From JAVBRD01 sp031548365 (GTDB lineage: Bacteria > Bacillota > Clostridia > Christensenellales > UBA1750), in assembly GCA_031548365.1 (NCBI GenBank), contig JAVBRD010000020.1:1-64000 (forward strand): a stretch of 64,000 nt of DNA, read 5' to 3'. Below are positions 43,451 through 51,562 of the stretch, in pieces. Numbering within the stretch: the stretch's first letter is position 1; each line of letters opens with the position of its first letter. Both the position numbers and the translations under genes were made by a program. A model generated the notes under the pieces. That model did no database searches and was not told the DNA's origin. It saw nothing but the letters and a program-made list of their open reading frames with translations.

Positions 43451-44224
43451 ATGGGAAAATACCCGATCGCGCTTGAGCTTTACTCAGTCAGGCACGACCT
43501 TACTAAGGATTTCCTCGGCACGCTCAAAGAGGTCAAGGCAATGGGCTATGACGGCGTGGAGTTCGCCGGAGGGTTCGTCCATTCCCCCGAGATCGTCAAG
43601 TCCGCGCTCATGGAGACCGGATTGGAGGTCGTTGGCTGGCACACACCCTGGGCCATGGTGCAGGACGGCGTACTGGAAGCGACCATCGCGTACAACCGCA
43701 TCGTGGGCAACAAGCGCATCATCGTGCCGGGCCTGCCGGGCGACCTAACATCCTCACGCGAAGGCTGGCTTAAGGCTGCCGCTCACCTTAACAAAATCAG
43801 CGCGCGCCTTGCCAAAGATGGCATGTACACCGGTTATCACAACCATGCGATCGAGTTTGCTCCGCTGGATGGCGAGATGCCGTGGGATACGTTCTTCGGC
43901 AACACCGACCCGCGCGTCATTATGCAGATCGATACCGGCAACTGCTTGCACGGTAACGCCGACCCGGCCGTCTTCCTCAAGAAGTATCCGGGCCGCGCGC
44001 TCTCGGTTCACCTCAAGCCGTTTGACAAAGCAAAACACTTTGACACGATGATCGGCGAAGACTCCACTGACTGGAAGGCTCTGTTAGAGGCCAGCGGCAC
44101 TGCCGGCGGCGCTGAGGTCTACATCATCGAATACGAGTCCGAGAAGCTCTACGCGCCTCTTGAAGGCGTCAAGCGGTGCCTTGACGCCGTGCGTGCGATG
44201 GAGAGCAAAGGCTGGATCGTATAA
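43451..44224 (+). CDS. sugar-phosphate isomerase/epimerase (TIM barrel)
   Basis: 257 residues of the xylose-isomerase-like fold, opening YPIALELYSVRHDL. Metal-site candidates: E in YDGVEFAG, H in YTGYHNHAIEF, D in MQIDTGNCLHG, H in SVHLKPFD and E in YIIEYES. The pattern is that of the IolE/inosose-dehydratase and hydroxypyruvate-isomerase relatives; substrate unknown. GGAGG is seven bases before ATG 43451. Single-gene transcript between a promoter and a strong terminator. Only distantly similar to the isomerase at 5.9 kb. Confidence 0.87.
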   Translation: MGKYPIALELYSVRHDLTKDFLGTLKEVKAMGYDGVEFAGGFVHSPEIVKSALMETGLEVVGWHTPWAMVQDGVLEATIAYNRIVGNKRIIVPGLPGDLTSSREGWLKAAAHLNKISARLAKDGMYTGYHNHAIEFAPLDGEMPWDTFFGNTDPRVIMQIDTGNCLHGNADPAVFLKKYPGRALSVHLKPFDKAKHFDTMIGEDSTDWKALLEASGTAGGAEVYIIEYESEKLYAPLEGVKRCLDAVRAMESKGWIV

Positions 44225-44447
44225 GCACAAAACAAAAATCAGGAAAGGAGCACCGCTCCCGCCCTGTACAGATTGCAAACAAAGCCGGACTGCGTATTAG
44301 CGTTCAAGAATCTGATATCCACTAGCACGCGAAGGTACTGGTGACCAAACGCGGCGTGAGGTCTGGCGATATACGCGCCAAACCTTACGCTTCCGATTGG
44401 TTTTGATGTCGAACCCGAAGCGACAACTGTGGGTTTTCCGTCACGCT
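44225..44447. other. intergenic stretch with a decayed copy of the downstream hairpin
   Basis: GGAGCACCGCTCC-C-GCCCTGT at 44247-44267 matches, with one change, the 3' part of the perfect hairpin at 44448-44480. Between the two lie about 180 bases with no coding frame, tRNA or other RNA that I recognise. A duplicated terminator, or a mobile or RNA unit bounded by the two copies, is possible. Confidence 0.4.
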
Positions 44448-44480
44448 AAACAGGGCAGGAGCACCGCTCCTGCCCTGTTT
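44448..44480. terminator. perfect 15-bp bidirectional terminator
   Basis: AAACAGGGCAGGAGC-ACC-GCTCCTGCCCTGTTT; A tract and T tract on either side make it work for the isomerase (plus) and for the convergent methyltransferase gene (minus). Confidence 0.85.
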
Positions 44481-44516
44481 CATTATCATTCCCTATGTCG
44501 CGAACTCAAGCGCCGT

Positions 44517-45503
44517 TTAAGTTCCCCTTGCGCCATCGAATACGGCGGCCTTCCGCCCGTTGATAAGCACATCGTGGCGGTCAAACTCAAATCCATGCAT
44601 AGCGAGAGCGCGCGTCGTCTCTTCTTTGAGCGAGGACAAGAGGACGATTCGCGCGGTCGGCTTGAGCACGCGCGAGAGTTCGCCCACAACCGCAGCCATG
44701 AACGCGTGCGGCGTTTGAGATAGCGGGGCGTGCTCTCCCCACGGCGGATCGGTGACGACGATGTCAAAACCCGCGTTTTCAAAAGGCAGCGCGAGCGCGT
44801 CGAGCTCCCGCGCGTGAATGCGCGGCGACTTTTTGGCCATGTCGGCAAGCTCGCGGACTCTCGCGGGATCGTTGTCCCCGCACTCAACCTCGGCTCCTCG
44901 GTCGGCAAGCGCGCGAACGATGCCGCCGTGACCCGCGTATGGTTCAAGCGCGCGGTCGCCTTTCGTAGCCTGCGACATCGCGGCAAGGAGCGCGCACATC
45001 TCGGGTTTGAGCGCTCCGGCGGGAAGCGCGCGGTCGTACGCCGCGTGCCTCGTGACGCGCGCCATGAACAGCGCGGTTCCGTCCGTGCGGACGCTGGCCC
45101 AAAGCTCGATGCCGGGGCGCGCACGGTCGGTCGTCATGCCGGTGACGTCGGCGATCGCACGCTCCAGCCAGTCCATGATACGCGGAGGCACCTTAACCAG
45201 CCGCCCTTCCTCCATGGTGACGATGCGGAAACTGTCCGCGCCCTGCGTCAGCGAGGGCAGCTTGGCCAGCCAACCCGTTCGTGAGGACAGCTCGCGCAGC
45301 CAATCGGGGATGTTCTTCGCACGGCCCTGCGCGGCGATTGCGAACAGCGTGCCAAGGTAGGGCATGTCAGGCTTCCCCGCGTAGATAAACTGCGCGAGTC
45401 CGCCAACGGTTTTCACTTGCTGTGCGCCTGCTCGCGTGAGCAGCGCAGCGACCGGCCCTTCAAGTCCCGGGGTGAACGTCGCTGCGTAAGTCTTGGCTGC
45501 CAT
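44517..45503 (-). CDS. THUMP-like class I RNA methyltransferase (Trm11/RlmL-like)
   Basis: 328 residues: N-terminal ferredoxin-like/THUMP-type region (1-110), a linker, then a Rossmann methyltransferase with ALEPYAGHGGIVRALADRG (about 185) and VVTDPPWGEH (about 250). The N-DPPW catalytic motif marks amino-group N-methylation of a guanine or adenine, as in Trm11/Trm14/RlmL relatives. RNA target unknown. GAGGTG precedes the ATG, which directly follows the sigH terminator, so expression needs read-through or a promoter not recognised here. Confidence 0.8.
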   Translation of the reverse strand: MAAKTYAATFTPGLEGPVAALLTRAGAQQVKTVGGLAQFIYAGKPDMPYLGTLFAIAAQGRAKNIPDWLRELSSRTGWLAKLPSLTQGADSFRIVTMEEGRLVKVPPRIMDWLERAIADVTGMTTDRARPGIELWASVRTDGTALFMARVTRHAAYDRALPAGALKPEMCALLAAMSQATKGDRALEPYAGHGGIVRALADRGAEVECGDNDPARVRELADMAKKSPRIHARELDALALPFENAGFDIVVTDPPWGEHAPLSQTPHAFMAAVVGELSRVLKPTARIVLLSSLKEETTRALAMHGFEFDRHDVLINGRKAAVFDGARGT

Positions 45504-45516
45504 TGCAACACCTCAT

Positions 45517-45541
45517 AAAAAAGGGCGACGTCCCGTCGCCC
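45517..45541 (-). terminator. sigH terminator
   Basis: Minus strand GGGCGAC-GGGAC-GTCGCCC followed by TTTTTT, four bases beyond the sigH stop. Confidence 0.9.
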
Positions 45542-45544
45542 GAA

Positions 45545-46165
45545 CTAAAGCTGTCTGGGGTTTAAAAACTTGCCAAGCTTTCTTTTCACGCGCTGAATCG
45601 CGTTGTCGATGGATTTCACGTGACGCTCCAAGTCAACGGCGATCTCTTGATAGCTTTTGCCCTGAAGATAACAAGACAATACCTCGCGCTCAAGCTCTGA
45701 GAGCATGCGGACAATCTCGGTTTCGATGCCCGCGCGGTCTTCTCTGTGAATGAGCATTTCCTCGGGGCTGGACATGCGATCTTCGGCGATGATGTCGATG
45801 AGCGTTCGGTCGCTTTCCTCATCGTAAATCGGGCGGTTGAACGACACGTAGCTGTTGAGCGGGATGTGCTTTTGCCTCGTCGCCGTCTTGATGGCCGTGA
45901 TAATCTGGCGCGTAACACAGAGCTCGGCAAAGGCGCGAAAGGACGCGTTTCGGTCGGTGCGAAAATCGCGAATGGCTTTGTAAAGGCCGATCATGCCTTC
46001 CTGTACAATGTCCTCGTGATCGGCGCCGATCAGAAAGTAGGAGCGCGCCTTGGATCTGACAAAGTTCTTATACTTGTTCAGCAGGTACTCCAGAGCGACA
46101 CCGTCGCTGCTTTGAGCCTGCTCAACGAGCGTCTCATCCGCGACGTCGATGAAATCTGGCTGCAT
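45545..46165 (-). CDS. sigH: RNA polymerase sigma factor SigH (sporulation/stationary phase)
   Basis: 206 residues. Region 2 includes LNKYKNFVRSKARSYFLIG, HEDIVQEGMIGLYKAIRDF and FAELCVTRQIITAIKTATRQ; region 4 has LEREVLSCYLQGKSYQEIA with the helix-turn-helix near the end. These match Spo0H of Firmicutes, which drives early sporulation and competence genes. An in-frame ATG at 46198 overlaps the -10 box, so ATG 46165, with AAAGGACGG upstream, must be the start. Confidence 0.93.
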   Translation of the reverse strand: MQPDFIDVADETLVEQAQSSDGVALEYLLNKYKNFVRSKARSYFLIGADHEDIVQEGMIGLYKAIRDFRTDRNASFRAFAELCVTRQIITAIKTATRQKHIPLNSYVSFNRPIYDEESDRTLIDIIAEDRMSSPEEMLIHREDRAGIETEIVRMLSELEREVLSCYLQGKSYQEIAVDLERHVKSIDNAIQRVKRKLGKFLNPRQL

Positions 46166-46196
46166 TTGATCCGTCCTTTGTCCCTGCGCTTGTCCC

Positions 46197-46226
46197 ATTA
46201 TAGGCAGATATAGTAGGTAAAGTCAA
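46197..46226 (-). promoter_or_regulatory. sigH promoter, sigma-A type
   Basis: Minus-strand TTGACT (46221-46226), 18 bases, TATAAT (46197-46202), in the 100-base gap after rsmI, so sigH has its own transcript. Confidence 0.8.
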
Positions 46227-46268
46227 GCAACAGGGCGCGCATCATACAGAAAATAGTAGCTGGCTTTA

Positions 46269-47129
46269 TTACCAACGCATTGATTTGATCGCAAGAGTGG
46301 CGTCGTAGAGCTCATTTTTATTCAGCCCTTCTGCCTTGAGCGCGGATACCGCGTCCTTGAGCGTCGTTCCGGGATGGCGAACCATGTAATCCACAAGCAA
46401 CGCGTGCGGCGAAATACGCGTTTCCTCGGTCATAGCGGGTGCATTCTTGCGGATGATGACGACATATTCACCCAGTTCCGCGTTCGGGTTTTCATACAGC
46501 GCGTCGCGCATCTCGGTGATCGGGCCGCAAATCGTTTTTTCGTGCAGCTTGGTCAAATCGCAGCACACGCAAGCGGCGGCCTCGGGAAACGCTCCTGCCA
46601 GATCTGAAAGCAGCGCGCGCACCCGTTTAGGCGATTCGTACAGCGCGAACACCGGCTCCGGTTCAGCCAAAATCGCCTTCAACAGCGCCTCACGCTCCTT
46701 CCTCTCCCTTGGAGCAAAACCGTGAAACGAAAACGATGGGATCTCAAAGCCAGCGACCGAGAGCGCCGTGATGAGCGCGGACGGCCCGCTCACCCCTGTG
46801 ACGCGCACCCCCGCCGCGCGCGCCGCCGCGACCACCGCATGCCCCGGATCGCTTATGCAGGGTGTTCCCGCGTCCGAGACAAGCGCGACCTTCATCTCGC
46901 GTTCGGTCATCTGGCGCACGATCTCGGCGGAGCGCGCGCTTTCGTTGTGCTCGTGATATGATACAAGCGGCCTGTGGATGTCAAAATGCGTGAGCAGTTT
47001 GAGCGTATGCCTTGTGTCTTCGCACAAAATGAGATCGCAGCCAGCGAGGATGCCAAGCGCGCGCGGTGCGATGTCGGACAGGTTGCCAATGGGTGTCGCG
47101 ATCACAAACAGCTCGGACACACGCTTCAC
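46269..47129 (-). CDS. rsmI: 16S rRNA (cytidine(1402)-2'-O)-methyltransferase RsmI
   Basis: Methylates the ribose of C1402 in helix 44 at the decoding centre. Tetrapyrrole-methylase fold: LFVIATPIGNLSDI at the N-terminus, LVSDAGTPCISDPGH near 80-95, GPSALITALSVAG near 120. 286 residues, with a short C-terminal RsmI domain. Starts at GTG overlapping the stop of the Rmt-like gene (GTGA), preceded by GGGAAGGG. Confidence 0.95.
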   Translation of the reverse strand: MKRVSELFVIATPIGNLSDIAPRALGILAGCDLILCEDTRHTLKLLTHFDIHRPLVSYHEHNESARSAEIVRQMTEREMKVALVSDAGTPCISDPGHAVVAAARAAGVRVTGVSGPSALITALSVAGFEIPSFSFHGFAPRERKEREALLKAILAEPEPVFALYESPKRVRALLSDLAGAFPEAAACVCCDLTKLHEKTICGPITEMRDALYENPNAELGEYVVIIRKNAPAMTEETRISPHALLVDYMVRHPGTTLKDAVSALKAEGLNKNELYDATLAIKSMRW

Positions 47130-47935
47130 CCTTCCCGTTTCAGTATGTAAACGAGCTCTCTCCCGATCTCGTTCTGATAGACCACGTTCATTTCCCCGGG
47201 AAATTGTTTTTTACACAGCTCTTCATAATGGGCTTTCATGCCTTTCGCGCGCCCGCTCAGAGAAGCTGTCGGGTAGGTGCACACGATGTGCTCTGCGGGA
47301 ATCCCGCGCAGGAACGACGCCGCATCCGCACGCTCGTGTTCGAGCAGTGGGAGAAGCTTCTGTACCAGCGCAACGTCCGCTCGCGGAAGCGGACGCGTCA
47401 GCGCGTCCCCACAAACCGCCGTTTCCTGCATACCGAGCTTGCGAAAAAGCGCGTTGCACAGCGAAACGCATCCCGCGTGCACATCCACCGCGTACACAAC
47501 GCGCGGGCGCACCGGCATATAAGGCAGGGAGAACGGGTTGAGCCCGCACGCGATGTCGAGCAACGCATCGGGTACACCCGTCACGGCGCACACCTCGGTG
47601 TAAAACGTGCGATAGCTTGTCAGCCGCTCGCGCGAAGAGATGTGCAGGGAAAGCACGTCGCTGCAAACTTCTGCCGCAGCCTCGGTGGACGCGAAATCCG
47701 CTTCGCCAACCAGCTTTTGCGCTTTGGCGAGGGAGCGCTCATCCACATAGCTCGCGCATAGCTGGTGCAGCCGCGCGCGAACCGCTTTGTCCGCCTCTGC
47801 GAAGGAGCGGTGCTTGAATGCCTCGCGCGCCGCCGTCTCATGCACGAAGTCAGCGTTTAGAACGCTGTATTTCCTGGATGACAGAATGCCGCGCGTCAGC
47901 TCCGCGACCGCCGCGTCATCAACCGCGCGCGCCAT
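47126..47935 (-). CDS. ArmA/Rmt/FmrO-like 16S rRNA (guanine(1405)-N7)-methyltransferase homologue
   Basis: 269 residues resembling the aminoglycoside-resistance 16S methyltransferases along most of their length. Compared from memory with ArmA: ILSSRKYSVLNADFV (17-31) with ILESKKYENLDSDIV; ARLHQLCASY (54-63); LHISSRERL (97-105); the SAM loop LLDIACGLNPFSLPYM (125-140) with ILDFGCGFNPLAL; QKLLPLLEH (192-200); YPTASLSGRAKGMKAHY (221-237) with FPIKSLSGKEKGMEENY; IGRELVYIL (257-265). Known members methylate N7 of G1405 and block 4,6-disubstituted deoxystreptamines. GGGGGTG sets the ATG. It overlaps tgt by 17 bases and rsmI by four. Chromosomal housekeeping context and no mobile element nearby; whether it confers resistance is unknown. 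Confidence 0.85.
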   Translation of the reverse strand: MARAVDDAAVAELTRGILSSRKYSVLNADFVHETAAREAFKHRSFAEADKAVRARLHQLCASYVDERSLAKAQKLVGEADFASTEAAAEVCSDVLSLHISSRERLTSYRTFYTEVCAVTGVPDALLDIACGLNPFSLPYMPVRPRVVYAVDVHAGCVSLCNALFRKLGMQETAVCGDALTRPLPRADVALVQKLLPLLEHERADAASFLRGIPAEHIVCTYPTASLSGRAKGMKAHYEELCKKQFPGEMNVVYQNEIGRELVYILKREG

Positions 47936-49040
47936 ACAGCACCCCCGCGCGGCTCATCAGTTGCGCATAGAAGCGCAGGTTGTGGAGCGTGGCGAGACGC
48001 CCCGCGAGCATGTCGCCCGACTTGAACAGGTGCTGCAGGAACGCGCGGCTGTAGCGCGCGCAAAGCGGGCAGTCGCAGTAACGAGAGACGGGCGCGGAAT
48101 CGCGGTAATGTTTCTCATCCAAGACGTAGTACTTGGAATAGAACGCGCCTTCAAGCGCCGAGGTTTCCGGAGCCTCGTTCCACATCAGCAGCCGATGATG
48201 GCGCGCCTCGCGCGTGGGGATCACACAGTCAAACAGCGCGTAGCCCATTTGAACGCATTGGACGATTTCCTCCGGATAGCCTACGCCCATCGCGTACCGT
48301 ACAAACGGCTCGGGCACAAGCCTCGCGACCAGCGCGAGCGACTCGGCCATGAGCTTACCCTCACCGTCGAGCGGCCAGCCGCCAAAGCCATACCCGTCAA
48401 ACCCAAGCTCGAGGAGGGAGGACGCGCACTGACGGCGGAGATTTTCGTCCCGCCCGCCCTGTATAATGCCGAACAGCAGTGGCCGACCCGTGCCTGTTCG
48501 ACCGTCGCCCGGCTCCCCTCCGCCCTTCCAGATCCCCAGGTACGTCTCGCGGCACTTTTTGGCCCACCGCACGGTCGTCTCCACGGATTTTTCCTGTGTG
48601 CACGCGTCGTCGTCGGGGTGCGTGCACCAGTCGAGGCACATCACGATATCCGCGCCCAGCGCCATCTGGCCTCGAACACACTTTTCTGGCGACAGCGTCT
48701 CCTGTTCCCCGCCTTTATCGGTGCGGTAACGGATCTCATCGCGCCTGACACTGCCAAGCGCAGGGTTGCCTCGCAGAATGGAGTACACCTGAAACCCGCC
48801 CGAGTCGGTCAGTATCGGCCCTTCCCAGCCAGTAAAGCGGTGCAAGCCGCCCAGCGCTGCGATTGTCCCCAGACCCGGCTTGGCGAACAAGTGCCACGCG
48901 CTCATCTGCAAGCCGTTTGTGCCCACGCCCGCGACGTCCTGCGCGTCAGCGCTTCTGACAAACCCGCGCGTCGCATCCGCAAAAAAAGCCGGCAACGCAA
49001 GCGTACCCGAGGGAAGAACGATGTCGGACTTACGCATCAT
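47919..49040 (-). CDS. tgt: tRNA-guanine transglycosylase, divergent
   Basis: 373 residues of the Tgt TIM barrel. Kept: DSGGFQ, the base-recognition Asp in CLDWCTHP, GIIQGG, MGVG, the nucleophile Asp in FDCVIPTR, and the zinc site CDCPLC plus His in LATLHN. Divergent: the pocket loop normally read GGLAVGE is GGWPLDGEG, the segment after the nucleophile is EARHHRLLMW instead of the usual N-G-x-x-F-T type, and NTYHL is SAWHL. It exchanges guanine-34 for a 7-deazaguanine; whether preQ1 or queuine is accepted is open. No queA or yajC neighbours. Overlaps yacP by 11 bases. Confidence 0.88.
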   Translation of the reverse strand: MMRKSDIVLPSGTLALPAFFADATRGFVRSADAQDVAGVGTNGLQMSAWHLFAKPGLGTIAALGGLHRFTGWEGPILTDSGGFQVYSILRGNPALGSVRRDEIRYRTDKGGEQETLSPEKCVRGQMALGADIVMCLDWCTHPDDDACTQEKSVETTVRWAKKCRETYLGIWKGGGEPGDGRTGTGRPLLFGIIQGGRDENLRRQCASSLLELGFDGYGFGGWPLDGEGKLMAESLALVARLVPEPFVRYAMGVGYPEEIVQCVQMGYALFDCVIPTREARHHRLLMWNEAPETSALEGAFYSKYYVLDEKHYRDSAPVSRYCDCPLCARYSRAFLQHLFKSGDMLAGRLATLHNLRFYAQLMSRAGVLYGARG

Positions 49041-49554
49041 GATTCCTCCCGTGGCGCATGTCGTCCAGCTGTTTCTTGATGTGGGGATTCAGCTCATTTT
49101 CAAAGGGACGCTTGATCTGGCGCATGCCGTCGATATACGACCGCGTCTGCTGACGCACATTTTCAATCCATATGTACATCTCGCGCGCCGAGACGCGCAC
49201 CGCGCCGCGCGAAAGCACGATCGACTGCACAAGCGCGTCTGACGAGACGACACGCAGATCGACGTGTGTGCTCTCACGCGCGCCCATGCTGTCCACGAGG
49301 CGCTCAATCACGGCATCGGCGGTCTCCCCTTTTTTGGAGAAGATCACCTCAACGCCAGTTGCGGCGAGCGTCTGATCACGGGCGAGCCTGCGCGTTGCGT
49401 GACCGTCAAACACCACAATCACGCGCGAGCCGGTCGCACCCGCGAAATTTGTGAGTTCGTCGATCAGGCGGCTGCGCGCGTCTTCCAGATTAAGCGGCTT
49501 TTCGTATGGCCAGGCACCGATCATGTTGTATCCGTCCACGACGACGAGCGTCAT
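49030..49554 (-). CDS. yacP: NYN-domain ribonuclease YacP/Rae1 family
   Basis: 174 residues. VVVDGYNMIG at the N-terminus and VFDGH, ADAVIERLV and VVSSDALVQ carry the acidic residues of the PIN-like NYN fold. The Bacillus homologue Rae1 cleaves mRNA in the ribosomal A site. ATGA overlap with rlmB upstream. Confidence 0.9.
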   Translation of the reverse strand: MTLVVVDGYNMIGAWPYEKPLNLEDARSRLIDELTNFAGATGSRVIVVFDGHATRRLARDQTLAATGVEVIFSKKGETADAVIERLVDSMGARESTHVDLRVVSSDALVQSIVLSRGAVRVSAREMYIWIENVRQQTRSYIDGMRQIKRPFENELNPHIKKQLDDMRHGRNHDA

Positions 49555-50426
49555 GTGCCCCGTCGTCCGCTCGCGACTTCGTAAAGCAGGATACCCGCGG
49601 CCACAGACGCGTTAAGCGAACCCACCCGCCCTGTCATGGGAATGCCCACCGCCTGATCGCATACCTTCTGCACCACTTGAGACACGCCCATGCCTTCGTC
49701 GCCGATGACGAGTGCGAGCGGGCCAGCAAAATCAACCGTGCGCGCGGGCGGACCGTCCATGACCGCGGCGTACGTCCAGATGTTCAGCTTCTTGAGCCTC
49801 TCAACGACCTGCGCGATGTTGCCCTCGCGCGCGACCGGGAGGTACAATCCCGCGCCGGCAGACGCCTTGAGCGCGGCGGGTGTCAGACCGGACGCCCTGC
49901 GCTTGCCCGTGATCACACCGTGCGCGCCCATCGCCTCAGCCGTACGGATGATCGCGCCCAGATTGTGCGGGTCGGTCACTCCGTCGAGAACCACAATAAA
50001 TGGCGGCTCGTTCTTTTCTTCGGCTGCCTTGAGGATGTCCTCGACAGACGCGTACTGCGCGGCGGGCAGCTGGGCGATCAGCCCCTGATGTCCGGCGGCC
50101 ATCGCATCCAAACGCCTGCGGTCCACAAACTGCACGACCACGCCCGCCGAGCGCGCCGCAGCGACGATCTGCGTGGCCGTACCTGTCAGGTCACCGTCAG
50201 CGACCAGCAGCTTGTCCATCGACTGCCCGTTCTTGAGCGCTTCACGAATGGGGTTGCGCCCGATGAGCAGGAGCGGCTCGTTCGGGTCGTATTCATCGTC
50301 ATCGCGCCTTGGCCTTGCCGTTTCCGCATGCGGGCGCGGCATTTCAAATCGAGGCGGATGCGCTCCCGCGCCCGCCTTAGGCGTGAGCCAATCGGGTTTC
50401 TTTCCGTGAGGGGGTTGTCTGTTCAC
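49551..50426 (-). CDS. rlmB: 23S rRNA (guanosine(2251)-2'-O)-methyltransferase RlmB
   Basis: SPOUT enzyme of the TrmH family. After a charged, disordered N-terminus (1-48), LLLIGRNPIREAL begins the substrate-binding domain; the knot has LDGVTDPHNLGAIIRTAEA (about 150), LVIGDEGMGVSQVV and IPMTGRVGSLNASVAAGI. 291 residues, longer than E. coli because of the N-terminal tail. GTGA overlap with thyX. Confidence 0.93.
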   Translation of the reverse strand: MNRQPPHGKKPDWLTPKAGAGAHPPRFEMPRPHAETARPRRDDDEYDPNEPLLLIGRNPIREALKNGQSMDKLLVADGDLTGTATQIVAAARSAGVVVQFVDRRRLDAMAAGHQGLIAQLPAAQYASVEDILKAAEEKNEPPFIVVLDGVTDPHNLGAIIRTAEAMGAHGVITGKRRASGLTPAALKASAGAGLYLPVAREGNIAQVVERLKKLNIWTYAAVMDGPPARTVDFAGPLALVIGDEGMGVSQVVQKVCDQAVGIPMTGRVGSLNASVAAGILLYEVASGRRGT

Positions 50427-51160
50427 GTCTGTGCCTCTCTCTCCTGCGACGCGGCGAACGCGCGCACTTCAGCCGCCTTGCCGCAGCTCATCTTGCCTTG
50501 ATCGCAGCGGCCGCGTAAACACACCGGCCCCGCCTCTGAAAACAACGCGGGCGCTTCGGCTTGCACGAGCCTGAGCATGTCCCACGCGAGCGCACGGATC
50601 TCCCACTGAGCGCGGTTGCAGCAGCGGAGCGCAAAAAAATGGTTGAGCTCGCGCGCGTTCATCGTCATGATGATGCGTGTCGCGGCCGCGTTGGGGAGCA
50701 CAAACCGCGCGTCCTCCCCCGCTGTTTTGACATCGCCCAGTTTTTCGCGCCACGATGCGTACCATGCGCCGATCTGCTTCATCTGATGCTCGTATTCGCG
50801 CACAGCTTCCTCGCCCAGCGACTCAATGGCTGGCGGGAGCACAAAGTCAAAATCCTCGCTCAGCTTGACATAGCGCTGGGACTGTACCGAAAAGCTGGCG
50901 ATGCGGTGCCGCGTTATCTGGGCAAGCAAGGAGCGTGAGACACCCTCAATCCCGAACGTAAAGCTGGCGTGCTCGCTGAGCGAGGTGTGCCCCATCTCAT
51001 TGAGCATTTCTATGAATTCCGCTTGGTCTTTTTTCGCAACGCCCCTGGCGATATCGCCGATGCGCGACTTGCTGTAGCAAAGGCGCGCGCCCATGGCCAC
51101 GATTTCCTGCGGATTTGGCGTGCAGCGTAAAAGCTCGACATGTCGGGTTACTTTGGGCAT
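50423..51160 (-). CDS. thyX: FAD-dependent thymidylate synthase ThyX
   Basis: Makes dTMP using FAD and methylene-tetrahydrofolate. The ThyX motif reads RHRIASFSVQSQRYV (about 85-99). 245 residues. GGAGG is eight bases before the ATG. Sits between mrnC and rlmB as in other Firmicutes. No thyA is in the window. Confidence 0.95.
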   Translation of the reverse strand: MPKVTRHVELLRCTPNPQEIVAMGARLCYSKSRIGDIARGVAKKDQAEFIEMLNEMGHTSLSEHASFTFGIEGVSRSLLAQITRHRIASFSVQSQRYVKLSEDFDFVLPPAIESLGEEAVREYEHQMKQIGAWYASWREKLGDVKTAGEDARFVLPNAAATRIIMTMNARELNHFFALRCCNRAQWEIRALAWDMLRLVQAEAPALFSEAGPVCLRGRCDQGKMSCGKAAEVRAFAASQEREAQT

Positions 51161-51558
51161 GTGCTTTCCTCCAGTGTTCGCGGTGTTCCGAGCGCGTTGT
51201 CCATCAAGGAAGCGATGCGTTCGCTCTCGCCCGTCAAATACAGATATCCGATCACAGCCTCAAACGCAGTCGCGCGCGCGTAATCCGCGGGGTCTGCGTT
51301 CTTGGGGACGGTTCCCGCGTGTGCGTTCCTGCCCCTTCGCGCGACAGCCGCCTCATCCTCGGTCAACAGCGGGAGCACACGCTCATACGCCGCCGACTGC
51401 GCCGCTGCTTTGACGTACGCGATCGCCGCCTTGTGCAGCGCGTTCGCGGGACGGTCCCCTTGCGATATGATCAGCCTTCGCACATACAAATCATACACCG
51501 TGTCGCCCATATACGCCAGCGTCAGCGGGGAAAGCTGACGCGCCTCACGCGCGGGCAT
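51148..51558 (-). CDS. mrnC: mini-ribonuclease III MrnC
   Basis: Trims 23S rRNA ends. RNase III catalytic half only, with LAYMGDTVYDLYVRR near residue 15 and AFEAVIGYLYLTG near 100, and no double-stranded-RNA-binding domain. The start at 51558 follows GAGGTGATCC; upstream in-frame sequence lies inside rhaB. 136 residues, normal. Usually preceded by cysS; here rhaB takes that position. Confidence 0.93.
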   Translation of the reverse strand: MPAREARQLSPLTLAYMGDTVYDLYVRRLIISQGDRPANALHKAAIAYVKAAAQSAAYERVLPLLTEDEAAVARRGRNAHAGTVPKNADPADYARATAFEAVIGYLYLTGESERIASLMDNALGTPRTLEESTCPK

Positions 51559-51562
51559 GGGA

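Noticed and set aside
44270..44420. tRNA or tmRNA in the gap after the isomerase
   Set aside because: No T-arm-like GGTTCRANYC with matching stem and no acceptor pairing could be found.
47787..49079. 430-residue plus-strand frame over tgt and its neighbours
   Set aside because: Arg/Ala/His-rich shadow of overlapping minus-strand genes; no SD or recognisable domain.
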